A DNA stretch of 64,000 bases from Kribbella caucasensis (GCF_004361855.1 NZ_SNWQ01000013.1:124001-188000), one strand, 5' to 3'; numbered from the stretch's first letter, positions 33,652 to 43,082 are shown. Translations and numbers: made by a program. The notes: generated by a model from the letters alone, not told the origin.

Positions 33652-34878
33652 ATGACCGCAGCAAGCGAAGCCTTCCTGTACGACGCGTTCCGGACGCCCC
33701 GCGGCAAGGGCAAGCCGACCGGCGCCCTGCACGAGGTGAAGCCGATCCAGCTGATCACCGGCCTGCTCACCGAGTTGCGTGCCAGACACCCCGAGCTCGA
33801 TCCGACCGCGATCGACGACGTGGTGCTCGGTGTCGTCACCCCGATCGGCGACCAGGGCATGGACATCGCCCGGACCGCGGTCCTCGCGGCGGGCTACCCG
33901 GAGACCACCGGCGGGGTGCAGCTCAACCGCTTCTGCGCGTCCGGCCTGGAGGCGGTCAACCAGGCGGCTCAGCGGGTCCGGTCCGGCTGGGAGGACTTCA
34001 TCCTCGCCGGCGGTGTCGAGTCGATGTCCCGGGTCCCGATGGCCTCCGACGGCGGTGCCTGGGCGATGGACCCGGAGACCGCGATGCAGACCAACTTCAT
34101 CCCGCAGGGCATCAGCGCCGACCTGATCGCGACGCTCGACGGGTTCTCCCGCACCGACGTCGACGCGTACGCCGCGGAGTCGCACGCGCGGGCCGCGAAG
34201 GCCTGGGCCAACGGGTACTTCGGCCGCTCGGTGGTGCCGGTGCTCGACCGCAACGGGCTGCAGATCCTCGACCACGACCAGCTGGTCCGGCCGGGGACGA
34301 CGGTGGAGACGCTGGCCGGGTTGCCGGCGTCGTTCGCGGCGATCGGTGAGCACGGCGGGTTCGACTCGGTCGCGCTGGAGAAGTACGTGACCGTCGAGCG
34401 GATCAACCACGTCCACCACGCGGGCAACTCGTCCGGCATCGTGGACGGCGCCGCCCTGGTTGCCATCGGCAACGAGAAGGCCGGTGAGGCGATCGGCCGG
34501 GCACCGCGGGGCCGGGTGGTCGCGACAGCGGTCAGCGGGACCGATCCGACCATCATGCTGACCGGTCCGGCGCCGGCCGCCCGGAAGGCGCTGGCCAAGG
34601 CCGGGCTGGAGGTGAGTGATATCGACCTGTTCGAGATGAACGAGGCGTTCGCCGCCGCGGTGCTGCACTTCATGGCCGATCTCGGCGTCCCACACGAGAA
34701 GGTGAACGTCAACGGCGGCGCGATCGCGCTCGGGCATCCGCTCGGCGCGACCGGCGCGATGCTGATCGGCACCTTGCTGGACGAGCTGGAGCGGCGCGAG
34801 CTCCGCTACGGTCTGGCCACCCTGTGCGTCGGCGGCGGGATGGGCGTCGCGACCATCATCGAGAGGCTGGCGGCATGA
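33652..34878 (+). CDS. fadA: Acetyl-CoA C-acyltransferase (thiolase)
   Basis: 408 residues from ATG 33652 (GGGA upstream; the family normally begins close to EAFLYDAFRTPRGKG). A leaderless GTG start at 33625 in the same frame is possible, as it falls right after the promoter. Nucleophile Cys95 in NRFCASGLEA, base His in AIALGHPLGATGA, second Cys in TLCVGGGMG. It cleaves 3-ketoacyl-CoA to acetyl-CoA and a shortened acyl-CoA. The stop overlaps the ATG of the FadB-type gene (ATGA), so the trifunctional pair is co-translated. Confidence 0.95.
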   Translation: MTAASEAFLYDAFRTPRGKGKPTGALHEVKPIQLITGLLTELRARHPELDPTAIDDVVLGVVTPIGDQGMDIARTAVLAAGYPETTGGVQLNRFCASGLEAVNQAAQRVRSGWEDFILAGGVESMSRVPMASDGGAWAMDPETAMQTNFIPQGISADLIATLDGFSRTDVDAYAAESHARAAKAWANGYFGRSVVPVLDRNGLQILDHDQLVRPGTTVETLAGLPASFAAIGEHGGFDSVALEKYVTVERINHVHHAGNSSGIVDGAALVAIGNEKAGEAIGRAPRGRVVATAVSGTDPTIMLTGPAPAARKALAKAGLEVSDIDLFEMNEAFAAAVLHFMADLGVPHEKVNVNGGAIALGHPLGATGAMLIGTLLDELERRELRYGLATLCVGGGMGVATIIERLAA

Positions 34879-37016
34879 TCTCCTGGGACCTCACCGACGG
34901 CGTCGTCATGCTGACCATGGACGACCCGGACGCGTCGGCGAACACGATGAACGACACCTACATCGCCGCGATGGCCGCGACCGTCGAGCGGCTGCAGGCC
35001 GAGAAGGACGCTCTGCGCGGTGTGATCATCACCAGTGCGAAGTCGACCTTCTTCGCCGGCGGCAACCTGCGGATGCTGTCGCAGATCCAGCCGTCCGACG
35101 CCGCGCAGGTGTTCGAAACGCTCGAAGAGGTGAAGCGCCAGCTCCGGGTGCTGGAGACCCTCGGCGTACCAGTGGTTGCCGCGATCAACGGATCCGCGTT
35201 GGGCGGCGGGCTGGAGATCGCGCTCGCCTGCCATCACCGGATCGTTGCCGACGACAACCGGATCGAGCTCGGTGTGCCGGAGGTGACGCTCGGCCTGCTG
35301 CCCGGTGGTGGCGGCGTCACTCGGACGGTCCGGATGCTCGGTCTGCAAGACGCACTGATGAAGGTGCTGCTCCAGGGCCAGCGGATGAAGCCGGCCAACG
35401 CGAAGTCTGTCGGCATCGTCGACGAGGTCGTGCCGGCGGATCAGCTGCTGACTCGGGCCCGGGAGTGGATCGATTCGTACGACGGTGACGCCAAGCAGCC
35501 ATGGGACCGGGACGGCTACAAGATCCCCGGCGGTACCCCGTCGTCGCCGAAGCTGGCCGCGTTCCTCCCCGCCTTCCCGGCGAACCTGCGCAAGCAGCTG
35601 AAGGGCGCGCCGTACCCGGCTCCGAAGGCGATCATGAGCGCCGCGGTCGAGGGCAGCCAGGTCGATTTCGCCACCGCGAGCCGGATCGAGTCCCGGTACT
35701 TCGTGTCGCTGGCGACCGGCCAGATCGCGAAGAACATGATCAACGCGTTCTTCTTCGAACTGCAGGCCATCAACGCCGGCGCGTCCCGGCCCGCCGACGT
35801 CCCGCCGTACTCCGCTCGCAAGGTCGGTGTGCTCGGCGCGGGCATGATGGGCGCGGGGATCGCCTACGTCTGCGCGAAGGTCGGGATCGAGGTCGTACTC
35901 AAGGACGTCTCACTGGAGGCGGCCGAGAAGGGCAAGGCGTACTCGGAGAAGCTGCTCGCCAAGCAGATCCAGAAGGGCCGGTCGACACCGGCGCAGGCGG
36001 AGGAGTTCCTCAGCCGGATCACGCCGACCGCGGACCCGAACGAGCTGGCCGGCTGCGATCTCGTCATCGAGGCGGTGTTCGAAAGCGAGAAGCTGAAGCA
36101 GGACGTGTTCGCCGAGATTGCCGGTGTGGTCGAGCCGGACGCGCTGCTCTGCTCGAACACCTCGACGCTGCCGATCACCTCACTTGCCGACGGCATCGAC
36201 CGGCCGGATGATTTCATCGGGATGCATTTCTTCTCACCGGTCGACCGGATGCAGTTGGTCGAGCTGATCGTCGGGGAGAAGACGTCGGACCGGACGCTGG
36301 CGAAGGCGTACGACGTGGTCCGGCAGATCAAGAAGACGCCGATCGTGGTGAACGACAGCCGCGGCTTCTTCACCTCACGGGTCTTCGGCACGCTGGTGAT
36401 GGAGGGTGCCGCGATGGTCGCCGAGGGTTTGGATCCGGTGACGATCGAGCGGGCCGCGACCCAGATGGGGTTCCCGGCGCCACCGTTGGCGATGCTGGAC
36501 GAGGTCACGTTGACGCTGCCGCAGAAGATCCGGGACGCTGCGCGGGCCGCGGGTGACAGGGCGGGCGCCTTCGACGACCACCCGGGGATGGCTGTTGCGG
36601 ATCGGCTGGTGAACGAGTTCGACCGGAAGGGGAAGGCGGCCGGCGCCGGTTTCTACGAGTATCCGGCTGATGGGCAGAAGCACTTGTGGCCCGGTCTGTG
36701 GGAACACTTCGTCTCGGCCGAGACCGGCGTACCGTTCGTGGATCTGCAGGAGCGGATGACGTTCGCGATGGCGCTGGAGACGGTGAAGTGCCTCGACGAA
36801 GGTGTGCTGCGGTCGGTCGCGGACGCCAACATCGGGTCGATCTTCGGGATCGGGTTCCCGCCGCTGCACGGTGGCGCTGTGCAGTACGTCAACGCGTACG
36901 CGGGCGGTCTGCCGGGCTTCGTCGCCCGGACGCGGGAGCTGGCGGCGGCGTACGGGGCACGCTTCGAACCACCGGCGCTGCTGGTCCGCAAGGCGGAGGC
37001 CGGCGAGACGTTCTGA
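34875..37016 (+). CDS. fadB: FadB-type fusion: enoyl-CoA hydratase / 3-hydroxyacyl-CoA dehydrogenase
   Basis: 713 residues from ATG 34875. N-terminal crotonase domain (about 1-200; FFAGGNLRML, NGSALGGGLEIALACHHR, GVPEVTLGLLPGGGG with both active-site Glu positions filled). NAD-binding domain from about 315 (GVLGAGMMGAGIAYVCA), HFFSPVDRMQLVELI with the catalytic His, then C-terminal helical domains (FGIGFPPLHGGAVQYV). It hydrates enoyl-CoA and oxidises the hydroxyacyl-CoA; fadA upstream completes the cycle. Confidence 0.95.
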   Translation: MISWDLTDGVVMLTMDDPDASANTMNDTYIAAMAATVERLQAEKDALRGVIITSAKSTFFAGGNLRMLSQIQPSDAAQVFETLEEVKRQLRVLETLGVPVVAAINGSALGGGLEIALACHHRIVADDNRIELGVPEVTLGLLPGGGGVTRTVRMLGLQDALMKVLLQGQRMKPANAKSVGIVDEVVPADQLLTRAREWIDSYDGDAKQPWDRDGYKIPGGTPSSPKLAAFLPAFPANLRKQLKGAPYPAPKAIMSAAVEGSQVDFATASRIESRYFVSLATGQIAKNMINAFFFELQAINAGASRPADVPPYSARKVGVLGAGMMGAGIAYVCAKVGIEVVLKDVSLEAAEKGKAYSEKLLAKQIQKGRSTPAQAEEFLSRITPTADPNELAGCDLVIEAVFESEKLKQDVFAEIAGVVEPDALLCSNTSTLPITSLADGIDRPDDFIGMHFFSPVDRMQLVELIVGEKTSDRTLAKAYDVVRQIKKTPIVVNDSRGFFTSRVFGTLVMEGAAMVAEGLDPVTIERAATQMGFPAPPLAMLDEVTLTLPQKIRDAARAAGDRAGAFDDHPGMAVADRLVNEFDRKGKAAGAGFYEYPADGQKHLWPGLWEHFVSAETGVPFVDLQERMTFAMALETVKCLDEGVLRSVADANIGSIFGIGFPPLHGGAVQYVNAYAGGLPGFVARTRELAAAYGARFEPPALLVRKAEAGETF

Positions 37017-37022
37017 CCTGAA

Positions 37023-37050
37023 CCCGCGGCGGATCAGCTTCCGCCGCGGG
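37023..37050. terminator. Bidirectional terminator between fadB and the PEBP gene
   Basis: Perfect 10-bp stem CCCGCGGCGG (37023-37032) and CCGCCGCGGG (37041-37050), eight-base loop, in the gap between convergent genes. Confidence 0.85.
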
Positions 37051-37060
37051 CCTGGAACTG

Positions 37061-37591
37061 TCAGGCAGGGATCTGGTAGGTCGGGGTGATGATGGCGCGG
37101 GCCAGGGTGTGGAAGGCGAGGTTGAAGCTGACCACCGCGGGGCTGGCCTCGTCGTCGACGTCCAGGGCCTCGACATCGATCGCGTGGACGACGAAGTAGT
37201 AACGGTGCACCTGGTCGCCGGGCGGTGGGGCTGCGCCGCCGTAGTCCTTGGTGCTGAAGTCGCTGCGGACGTGGAAGGCGCCGTTGTCCAGCCGTGGCGT
37301 GCTGCCGGCTCCGGCGGGGAGCTCGGTCATGGTGGCCGGCAGGTTGACCAGGATCCAGTGCCAGAACCCCGACGGGGTCGGCGCGTCCGGGTCGTAGCAG
37401 GTGACGACGAAACCTTTGGTCTCTTCCGGGAACCCGGACCAGCTGAGCTGCGGCGACGTGTTGCCGGCGGCGTACACCTGCGCGTCGCCGAGCTGCTCAC
37501 CGTCGGTGACGTCGGTGCTGGTGACGGTGAACGATCCGACCTTGGGCAGCAGTTCGTACGGGTCCGGTGCGACCGGCCGATCGAGCGACAT
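37061..37591 (-). CDS. PEBP / YbhB-YbcL family protein
   Basis: 176 residues. Phosphatidylethanolamine-binding fold with DPDAPTPSGFWHWIL (about 67-81) and the downstream GAAPPPGDQVHRYYFVVHA segment, which form the anion-binding pocket. No signal peptide. Bacterial members are poorly understood; inhibitor or ligand-binding roles have been proposed. It is divergent from cobT with a shared 138-bp intergenic region. Confidence 0.9.
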   Translation of the reverse strand: MSLDRPVAPDPYELLPKVGSFTVTSTDVTDGEQLGDAQVYAAGNTSPQLSWSGFPEETKGFVVTCYDPDAPTPSGFWHWILVNLPATMTELPAGAGSTPRLDNGAFHVRSDFSTKDYGGAAPPPGDQVHRYYFVVHAIDVEALDVDDEASPAVVSFNLAFHTLARAIITPTYQIPA

Positions 37592-37611
37592 CTCTGATCC
37601 TCCCGGGGATT

Positions 37612-37645
37612 CGGTGTGGTGAAGCCGACATTACTGTCCACACCG
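37612..37645. promoter_or_regulatory. Inverted repeat between the PEBP gene and cobT
   Basis: CGGTGTGG (37612-37619) and CCACACCG (37638-37645), 18 bp apart, perfect. It could be an operator for either divergent gene or a leader hairpin of cobT. No cobalamin riboswitch core is seen around it. Confidence 0.4.
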
Positions 37646-37729
37646 GGCAGTCTCCGGCCGGGGCACTGGGGTGGGGATGCGAAGATCGGTGCTGGCCGTG
37701 TCCAGGCGGCCGGGAGTGGAGGACCTGCG

Positions 37730-38782
37730 GTGGAGGAGTACCTGGCGCGGATCGCGCCCGCCGACGAGGCGGCGATGCGCGCTGCCACGGAGCGTCAGCT
37801 GGCGTTGACCAAACCGGCCGGGTCGCTCGGCGTGCTGGAGGAGCTGTCCGTCCGGGTCGCCGGGATGACCGGGGCCTGCCCGGCCGCGGTGCCGGCGCCC
37901 GCTGTGGTGACCGTCTTCGCCGCGGATCACGGGGTGCACGCCCAGGGTGTGTCGCCCTGGCCGCAGGAGGTGACCGCCGCGATGCTGGCGAACTTCGCCG
38001 CCGGCGGGGCAGCCGTGAACGCGTTCGCGACCAACAACCGGGTCGACGTGCGGGTGGTCGACGTCGGCGTGGCGTCGGACGTGGCTGCGCTGGACATCGT
38101 GCACGCCAAGGTCCGGCCGGGGACGCGTGATCTGTCGACGGAGAAGGCGCTGACCGAGGACGAGGTGCTGGCTGCGATCGGGGTCGGCTTTGAGCTGGCC
38201 GACGCGCTGGTTCGGGACGGCTACCGCTGCCTACTCACCGGTGACATGGGGATCGCCAACACGACCGCGTCGGCCGCGCTGATCGCCACGTTCACCGGCG
38301 CGACGGCCGAGACCGTGACCGGCCGGGGGACCGGGATCGACGATGCCATGCTCGCCCACAAGACTTCGGTCGTCCGCTCGGCGTTGGCGTTGCACGCCGT
38401 ACCGGCTTCGGATCCGCTCGACGCGCTGTCGGCGTACGGCGGACTGGAGCATGCGGCGCTCGCCGGGTACATCCTCGGGGGAGCGGCGAACAAGGTGCCG
38501 GTCATCCTCGACGGAGTGATCGCGGGCGCGGCGGCGTTGGTCGCGCAGGCGTTCCACCCGGCGGCGATCGAGTACTGCGTCGCGGGGCATCGGTCGGCTG
38601 AGCCGGGGCACGCGGTCGCCCTGAAAGCTCTGGGGCTGCAGCCGCTGGTGGATCTCGATCTGCGGCTCGGGGAGGGGACGGGGGCTGTGCTGGCCTACCC
38701 GATCTTGTCCTGCGCAGTGCGGGCGCTGGCCGAGATGGCGACGTTCGAGTCCGCGGGGATCGCGTCGGGGGAGTCGTCGTGA
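37730..38782 (+). CDS. cobT: Nicotinate-nucleotide--dimethylbenzimidazole phosphoribosyltransferase
   Basis: 350 residues from GTG 37730, with GGAGG seven bases upstream; the upstream extension of the frame is not conserved. It makes alpha-ribazole phosphate for the lower ligand of cobalamin. Landmarks: LTKPAGSLGVLEEL (about 26-39), FAADHGVHAQGVSPWP, LTGDMGIANTTASAAL, GRGTGIDD, and the catalytic-base region RLGEGTGAVLAYPI with its conserved Glu. The stop overlaps the next start (GTGA). Confidence 0.95.
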   Translation: MEEYLARIAPADEAAMRAATERQLALTKPAGSLGVLEELSVRVAGMTGACPAAVPAPAVVTVFAADHGVHAQGVSPWPQEVTAAMLANFAAGGAAVNAFATNNRVDVRVVDVGVASDVAALDIVHAKVRPGTRDLSTEKALTEDEVLAAIGVGFELADALVRDGYRCLLTGDMGIANTTASAALIATFTGATAETVTGRGTGIDDAMLAHKTSVVRSALALHAVPASDPLDALSAYGGLEHAALAGYILGGAANKVPVILDGVIAGAAALVAQAFHPAAIEYCVAGHRSAEPGHAVALKALGLQPLVDLDLRLGEGTGAVLAYPILSCAVRALAEMATFESAGIASGESS

Positions 38783-40023
38783 GCGAGTCGTCTACGTCGT
38801 CCGGGGAAGGGCCGGCGCCGTACCTGTCCGGGCTGGTGCTGACCGGGCGGCGGGTCGTCGTGGTCGGCGGGGGTGGCGTGGCGCAGCGGCGGTTGCCGCG
38901 GTTGCTGGAGACGGGCGCGCGGATCGAGGTGATCTCGCCGTCGATCACGCCGACGATCGAAGGGCTGTTGTCGAACCCGGACCTGCGTTGGATCGAGCGC
39001 GGGTACGAGCCTGGTGACCTGGCCGACGCGTGGTACGTGGTGGTGGCGACGGATGACGCCGCGGTCAACGACCAGGTGTCGGCCGAGGCCGAGGAGCGCC
39101 GGATCTTCTGCGTCCGGTCCGACGATCGGTCACGCGCGACGGCGTGGACCCCGGCGTCCGGACAGCACGATCACGTGACGATCGGCGTACTGGGTGGTGG
39201 CGATCACCGGCGGTCGGCCGCGGTGCGGGACGCGATCCTGGAGGAGCTGCGGACGGGTGCGCTTGGTGCGCGGGACTCGTTGGACAAGAAGCCCGGGGTG
39301 TATCTGGTCGGTGGTGGGCCGGGCGATCCTGACCTGATCACTGTGCGCGGGCGGCGGTTGCTGGCCGAGGCGGATGTGGTTGTCGCGGACCGGCTGGCGC
39401 CGCAGCCGTTGCTGGAGGAGTTGCACCCGGATGTCGAGCTGATCGACGCGGCGAAGCTTCCGCGCGGTCGGGCGGCGCAGCAGGAGGAGATCAACCGGAT
39501 CCTGGTCGATCGGGCTCAGCAGGGGAAGGTCGTCGTCCGGTTGAAGGGCGGCGATCCGTACGTGTTCGGGCGCGGGTTCGAGGAGGCGATCGCGTGCGCC
39601 GAGGCGGGGGTGCCGTGGACCGTCGTGCCGGGGATCACGAGCGCGATCTCGGTGCCGGCGACCGCGGGGATTCCGGTGACGCATCGCGGGGTGACGCATG
39701 AGTTCACGGTGGTGTCCGGGCACATCCCGCCGGATCACCCGGACTCGCTGGTCGATTGGGAAGCACTGGCTCGGCTGCGAGGCACGCTGGTGTTGCTGAT
39801 GGCCGTCGAGAACCTGCCGAAGATCACCTCGACGCTGATCTCGTATGGAAGGCCGGCGGACACCCCTGCCGCCGCGATCGCGGACGGGACGTTGCCGGGG
39901 CAGCGGCTGGTGTCGTCGGATCTGGCCGGGATCGCCGCTGCGATGACGGAGGCGGGGGTCGGCGCACCCGCGATCGTTGTCATCGGCAATGTTCTTGACG
40001 TGGCAGCCCAGGTGCGATCGTGA
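38779..40023 (+). CDS. cysG: Siroheme synthase / uroporphyrinogen-III C-methyltransferase
   Basis: 414 residues, GTG start overlapping the cobT stop. The N-terminal CysG_N part (about 15-155; GRRVVVVGGGGVAQRRLPRL) is the NAD-dependent dehydrogenase/ferrochelatase. The C-terminal part (from about 172; GVYLVGGGPGDPDLIT, then VVRLKGGDPYVFGRG and VPGITSA) is the SAM-dependent methyltransferase that makes precorrin-2. It therefore serves siroheme and, with cobT, cobalamin synthesis. Confidence 0.93.
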   Translation: MSESSTSSGEGPAPYLSGLVLTGRRVVVVGGGGVAQRRLPRLLETGARIEVISPSITPTIEGLLSNPDLRWIERGYEPGDLADAWYVVVATDDAAVNDQVSAEAEERRIFCVRSDDRSRATAWTPASGQHDHVTIGVLGGGDHRRSAAVRDAILEELRTGALGARDSLDKKPGVYLVGGGPGDPDLITVRGRRLLAEADVVVADRLAPQPLLEELHPDVELIDAAKLPRGRAAQQEEINRILVDRAQQGKVVVRLKGGDPYVFGRGFEEAIACAEAGVPWTVVPGITSAISVPATAGIPVTHRGVTHEFTVVSGHIPPDHPDSLVDWEALARLRGTLVLLMAVENLPKITSTLISYGRPADTPAAAIADGTLPGQRLVSSDLAGIAAAMTEAGVGAPAIVVIGNVLDVAAQVRS

Positions 40024-40039
40024 ACACAGCGGGGGCCAC

Positions 40040-40846
40040 GTGATCATTCCCGTCGACCAGGCGGATGACGAGCGGCTGGCGGATTACGTCAAGCTGCGGG
40101 AGGTGAATCTGCGCCGGCTCCTGGAGGAGGAGCACGGGCTGTTCATCGCCGAGGGGGACAAGGTGATCCGGCGGGCCGCCGACGCGGGGTACGAGCCCCG
40201 GTCGTTCCTGCTGGCGCAACGCTGGCTCGACTCGCTGGCCGACGTGCTCGCGAAGTGGCCGGACGCACCCGTCTACCTCGTCTCCGAGGAACTCGCCGAG
40301 CAGGTGACCGGATTCCACGTGCACCGCGGCGCGCTCGCGTCGTACCGGCGGCGGCCGGCCGAAGACCTGGGCACCCTGCTGGACGGCGTACGGCACGGAC
40401 GGATCGCGATCTTCGACGACATCGTCGACCACACCAACGTCGGCGCGGGCTTCCGGGCGGCCGCGGCGATGGGCGTCGACGCGGTCCTGGTCACCCCGAC
40501 CTGCGCGGACCCGCTTTACCGGCGCTCGGTGAAGGTGTCGATGGGGACCGTCTTCCAGGTGCCGTGGACCCGGCTAACCTCCTGGCCGGCTGACCTGGTC
40601 CGGCTACAGGAACACGGGTTCGTCACGGCCGCGTTCGCGCTCACCGACGACTCGATCAGCCTCGATGAACTGGTCGCTCTTAAGCACGATCGGCTGGCGT
40701 TGATCTTCGGCACCGAGGGTCACGGTCTGCGGCGGGACGTGCTCGAACGGGCGGATTTCACCGTGCGGATCCCGATGGCCGGCGGCGTCGACTCGCTCAA
40801 CGTGGCATCCTCGGCAGCGGTCGCCTTTTACGCCACGCGACCCTGA
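40040..40846 (+). CDS. TrmH/SpoU-family RNA 2'-O-methyltransferase
   Basis: 268 residues from GTG 40040, with a GGGGG ribosome site. An N-terminal substrate-binding domain (about 1-100) precedes the knotted SPOUT domain with the three motifs: DHTNVGAGFRAAAAMG (N and R), LALIFGTEGHGL, and IPMAGGVDSLNVASSAAVAFY. It methylates ribose on tRNA or rRNA with S-adenosylmethionine; which RNA cannot be read here. It lies 16 bp after cysG. Confidence 0.92.
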   Translation: MIIPVDQADDERLADYVKLREVNLRRLLEEEHGLFIAEGDKVIRRAADAGYEPRSFLLAQRWLDSLADVLAKWPDAPVYLVSEELAEQVTGFHVHRGALASYRRRPAEDLGTLLDGVRHGRIAIFDDIVDHTNVGAGFRAAAAMGVDAVLVTPTCADPLYRRSVKVSMGTVFQVPWTRLTSWPADLVRLQEHGFVTAAFALTDDSISLDELVALKHDRLALIFGTEGHGLRRDVLERADFTVRIPMAGGVDSLNVASSAAVAFYATRP

Positions 40847-40864
40847 CGCTCCCTGGGGGACAGC

Positions 40865-41392
40865 ATGCGTACGACGGACCGCCTGGTGCTGAGGCCGTTC
40901 CGGGACAGCGATCTCGAGCCGTGGGTCGCGATGAACACAGATCCCGAGGTGATGAAGTACCTCGGCGGCAAACCGCTCAGCCCGGAGGAGTCGGAGCGGA
41001 TCACCGTGGGCGTCAACAAGAGGTACGAGTCCGACGGGATCGGCTTCCTCGCGATCGAGCGGCGGTCCGACGGCGCGTTCCTCGGGGCGTGCGGGCTGCA
41101 ACACGAACCGTGGTACCCGGACGACATGGAGCTCGGCTGGCGGCTGGCCCGGGAGTACTGGGGCCACGGGTATGCGACCGAGGCGGCGTCGTCGTGGATG
41201 GCGTACGGCTTCACCGAGCTCGACCTGCCCCGCATCATCTCGATCACAGACACCCCGAACGAGCGCAGTATCGCGGTGATGCGGCGGCTGGGGATGAGCT
41301 TCGATCACGCTGCGGAACTGGAGGAGGACGGCGATACCTTCGAAGCCGTCATCTACTCCATCACCCCAGAGGCCTGGCGGATCGCGCAGTAG
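40865..41392 (+). CDS. RimJ/RimL-type GNAT N-acetyltransferase
   Basis: 175 residues. Full GNAT fold: RTTDRLVLRPFRDSDLEPWV start, GACGLQ strand, acetyl-CoA loop REYWGHGYATEAASSWMAYG, and late SIAVMRRLGMSFD. Such enzymes acetylate N-terminal or small-molecule amines. It lies 18 bp after the methyltransferase gene; its stop abuts the stop of the convergent lacI-type gene (TAGCTA). Confidence 0.9.
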   Translation: MRTTDRLVLRPFRDSDLEPWVAMNTDPEVMKYLGGKPLSPEESERITVGVNKRYESDGIGFLAIERRSDGAFLGACGLQHEPWYPDDMELGWRLAREYWGHGYATEAASSWMAYGFTELDLPRIISITDTPNERSIAVMRRLGMSFDHAAELEEDGDTFEAVIYSITPEAWRIAQ

Positions 41393-42439
41393 CTAGTGCG
41401 GCGGGGTGCTGGCGCGTAGTACGGGATAGGCCGGGGCCGGTCGGCGGGTGAGGTCGCGGTCGGGAGTGATCGCGCGGTGGACGGCCTCTTTGGCGAGGGT
41501 GTGCAGGTCGACGTGGACCGTTGTGAGCGTGGGTACGACGTCGCGGAGCGTGGTGATGTCGTCGAAGCCGGCGACACCGATGTCCTCGGGGATCCGGAGA
41601 CCGCGTTCGCGGAGCCCGGCGAGTGCGCCGAGGGCCATGTCGTCAGTGACGGCGAAGACCAAGTGGAGTTCGCGGAGCTGGTCATCGGTGAGGCTCAGGA
41701 CGAACTCGCGGGCGCCTTTCCAGCTGAACTCCGGGTGATGGACGTGGTCGGCCGCGTCCGTGACGCCTTCCTCGATCAGGCCGTCGAGGAAGCCCTCGAC
41801 GCGTTGCTGCATCGACAGCAACGGCGTACCGCTGCCGAGGACCAGGCACTTGCGGTAGCCGATCCGGGCCAGCTCGCGGGCGAGTTGCCGGGCGCCCGCA
41901 TGGTTGTCGAAGTCGACCGTCTCGAACGGCAGATCGGACCGGCTGACCAGGACGACCCGGCCGCCGGTGTCCTGGTACCGGTGCAGCTCGTCGACGAGGG
42001 CCTGCTCGTCCGGCGGATCGATGTACCCGCTGCCGGCCAGGATGATCGCCCTCGGCTGCTGGCCGCGGAGTACCCGGACCAGGTCCAGCTCGCGGTCGGC
42101 CTGACGATCGGTGACGGCGATCGAGGTGTGCAGGCCGACCGCCTCGGCCTGTTTCATGATCTCGGCCGCCATCGCGGAGAAATACGGGTCGGCGATCAGG
42201 CTGACCAGCAAGGCGATCGTCCGGGAAGTACCGCGGGCCATCGCCTGCGCGGGCAGGTTGGGCGTGTAACCGAGCTCCCGGGCGGCCTCGATCACCCGTT
42301 GCCGGTAGCTCTCCGCGACCTTGCGGGCGCTGCCGTTCAGGACGCGGCTCGCGGTCGGCTGGGAGACCCCGGCGTACCGCGCGACGTCGTCGAGCGTCAC
42401 CGGCCGCTTCGGCCCCGGCTCACCCCGCATCGACGGCAC
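41393..42439 (-). CDS. LacI-family transcriptional regulator
   Basis: 348 residues from GTG 42439, chosen because TAAACT lies six bases upstream (leaderless); ATG 42430 is the alternative. N-terminal LacI helix-turn-helix (VTLDDVARYAGVSQPTASRV, about 14-33, and hinge LGYTPNLPAQAMARG), then a periplasmic-binding-protein-like effector domain with ADPYFSAM and DDMALGALAG. Sugar ligand unknown; no transport or glycosidase gene adjoins. An imperfect palindrome lies between it and the divergent kinase gene. Confidence 0.92.
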   Translation of the reverse strand: MPSMRGEPGPKRPVTLDDVARYAGVSQPTASRVLNGSARKVAESYRQRVIEAARELGYTPNLPAQAMARGTSRTIALLVSLIADPYFSAMAAEIMKQAEAVGLHTSIAVTDRQADRELDLVRVLRGQQPRAIILAGSGYIDPPDEQALVDELHRYQDTGGRVVLVSRSDLPFETVDFDNHAGARQLARELARIGYRKCLVLGSGTPLLSMQQRVEGFLDGLIEEGVTDAADHVHHPEFSWKGAREFVLSLTDDQLRELHLVFAVTDDMALGALAGLRERGLRIPEDIGVAGFDDITTLRDVVPTLTTVHVDLHTLAKEAVHRAITPDRDLTRRPAPAYPVLRASTPPH

Positions 42440-42445
42440 CGCCGC

Positions 42446-42451
42446 AGTTTA
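42446..42451 (-). promoter_or_regulatory. Putative -10 element of the lacI-type gene (leaderless)
   Basis: Minus strand TAAACT, six bases, then GTG 42439. Confidence 0.4.
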
Positions 42452-42486
42452 TCGATCACAGGGCCGATTCCTGCCCGATCAGCGAA

Positions 42487-42500
42487 ATCGGTTAATCGAT
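42487..42500. promoter_or_regulatory. Candidate LacI-type operator
   Basis: ATCGGTTAATCGAT pairs with itself at 12 of 14 positions around a TTAA centre. It lies in the divergent region, 17 bp before the kinase start. Confidence 0.5.
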
Positions 42501-42516
42501 GGACAGAGGTGGTGGG

Positions 42517-43080
42517 ATGAACGGTATGCGGAGAGTAGTCCTGATCACCGGTATGCAGGCCGCCGGCAAGTCCACGATCGCCCCGCTGCTCGCGAGCCGG
42601 CTCGGTCCGCCGGCCGCGACCGTCGACGGCGACGTGTTCTACCGGGCCGTCTTCGCCGGTGCCGTCGGGATGACGCCGGACCCGGATCCCGAGGCAGTCC
42701 GCCAGCTCGAACTCCGGTACGCCGCCAGCGCGCTGGTCGCCCAGCACTACGCCGACGCCGGGTTCGACTTCGTCTGCTCCGACATCATCCTCGGCGACGA
42801 CGTGACCCGATGGTTCGAGTCGTTGGAGAACGTCGAGCGCCACTTCGTCGTCCTCAACCCCTCGGTCGAGTCGATCGTCGAACGCGAGCTGGGCCGCGGC
42901 TCAACGTCGTACCGCGACTGGCAACCCCCAGGCGGCACCCTCGCCGACGCCGTCCGCGCGCTCCAGGAAGGCTTGGCCGAAACGCCCCACCGAGGCCTCT
43001 GGCTGGACACCACCAACCAAACCCCCGAACAGTCGGTCACCACGATCCTCGAAAACGACCTCAAGTCTTCCCTCTGGTAG
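42517..43080 (+). CDS. Small P-loop kinase (AAA_33/zeta-like)
   Basis: 187 residues from ATG 42517, with GAGGTGGTGGG just upstream. P-loop TGMQAAGKST (11-20), DGDVFYRAVF, DFVCSDIILGDD (Walker B-like) and a lid region with ERELGRGSTSYRDW. The fold matches small nucleoside or antibiotic kinases such as chloramphenicol phosphotransferase and zeta-type enzymes. No antitoxin gene adjoins it, so a toxin role is unlikely. Its stop is two bases from the stop of the convergent deformylase gene. Confidence 0.75.
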   Translation: MNGMRRVVLITGMQAAGKSTIAPLLASRLGPPAATVDGDVFYRAVFAGAVGMTPDPDPEAVRQLELRYAASALVAQHYADAGFDFVCSDIILGDDVTRWFESLENVERHFVVLNPSVESIVERELGRGSTSYRDWQPPGGTLADAVRALQEGLAETPHRGLWLDTTNQTPEQSVTTILENDLKSSLW

Positions 43081-43082
43081 GG

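Noticed and set aside
37592..37730. Cobalamin riboswitch before cobT-cysG
   Set aside because: The gap has GGAGGACCTGCGG near the ribosome site, loosely like part of the B12 box, but no conserved core of the riboswitch could be found; only a short inverted repeat is supported.
42517..43080. Zeta-type toxin of a toxin-antitoxin pair
   Set aside because: No small antitoxin gene lies next to it and the sequence fits other small kinases equally well.
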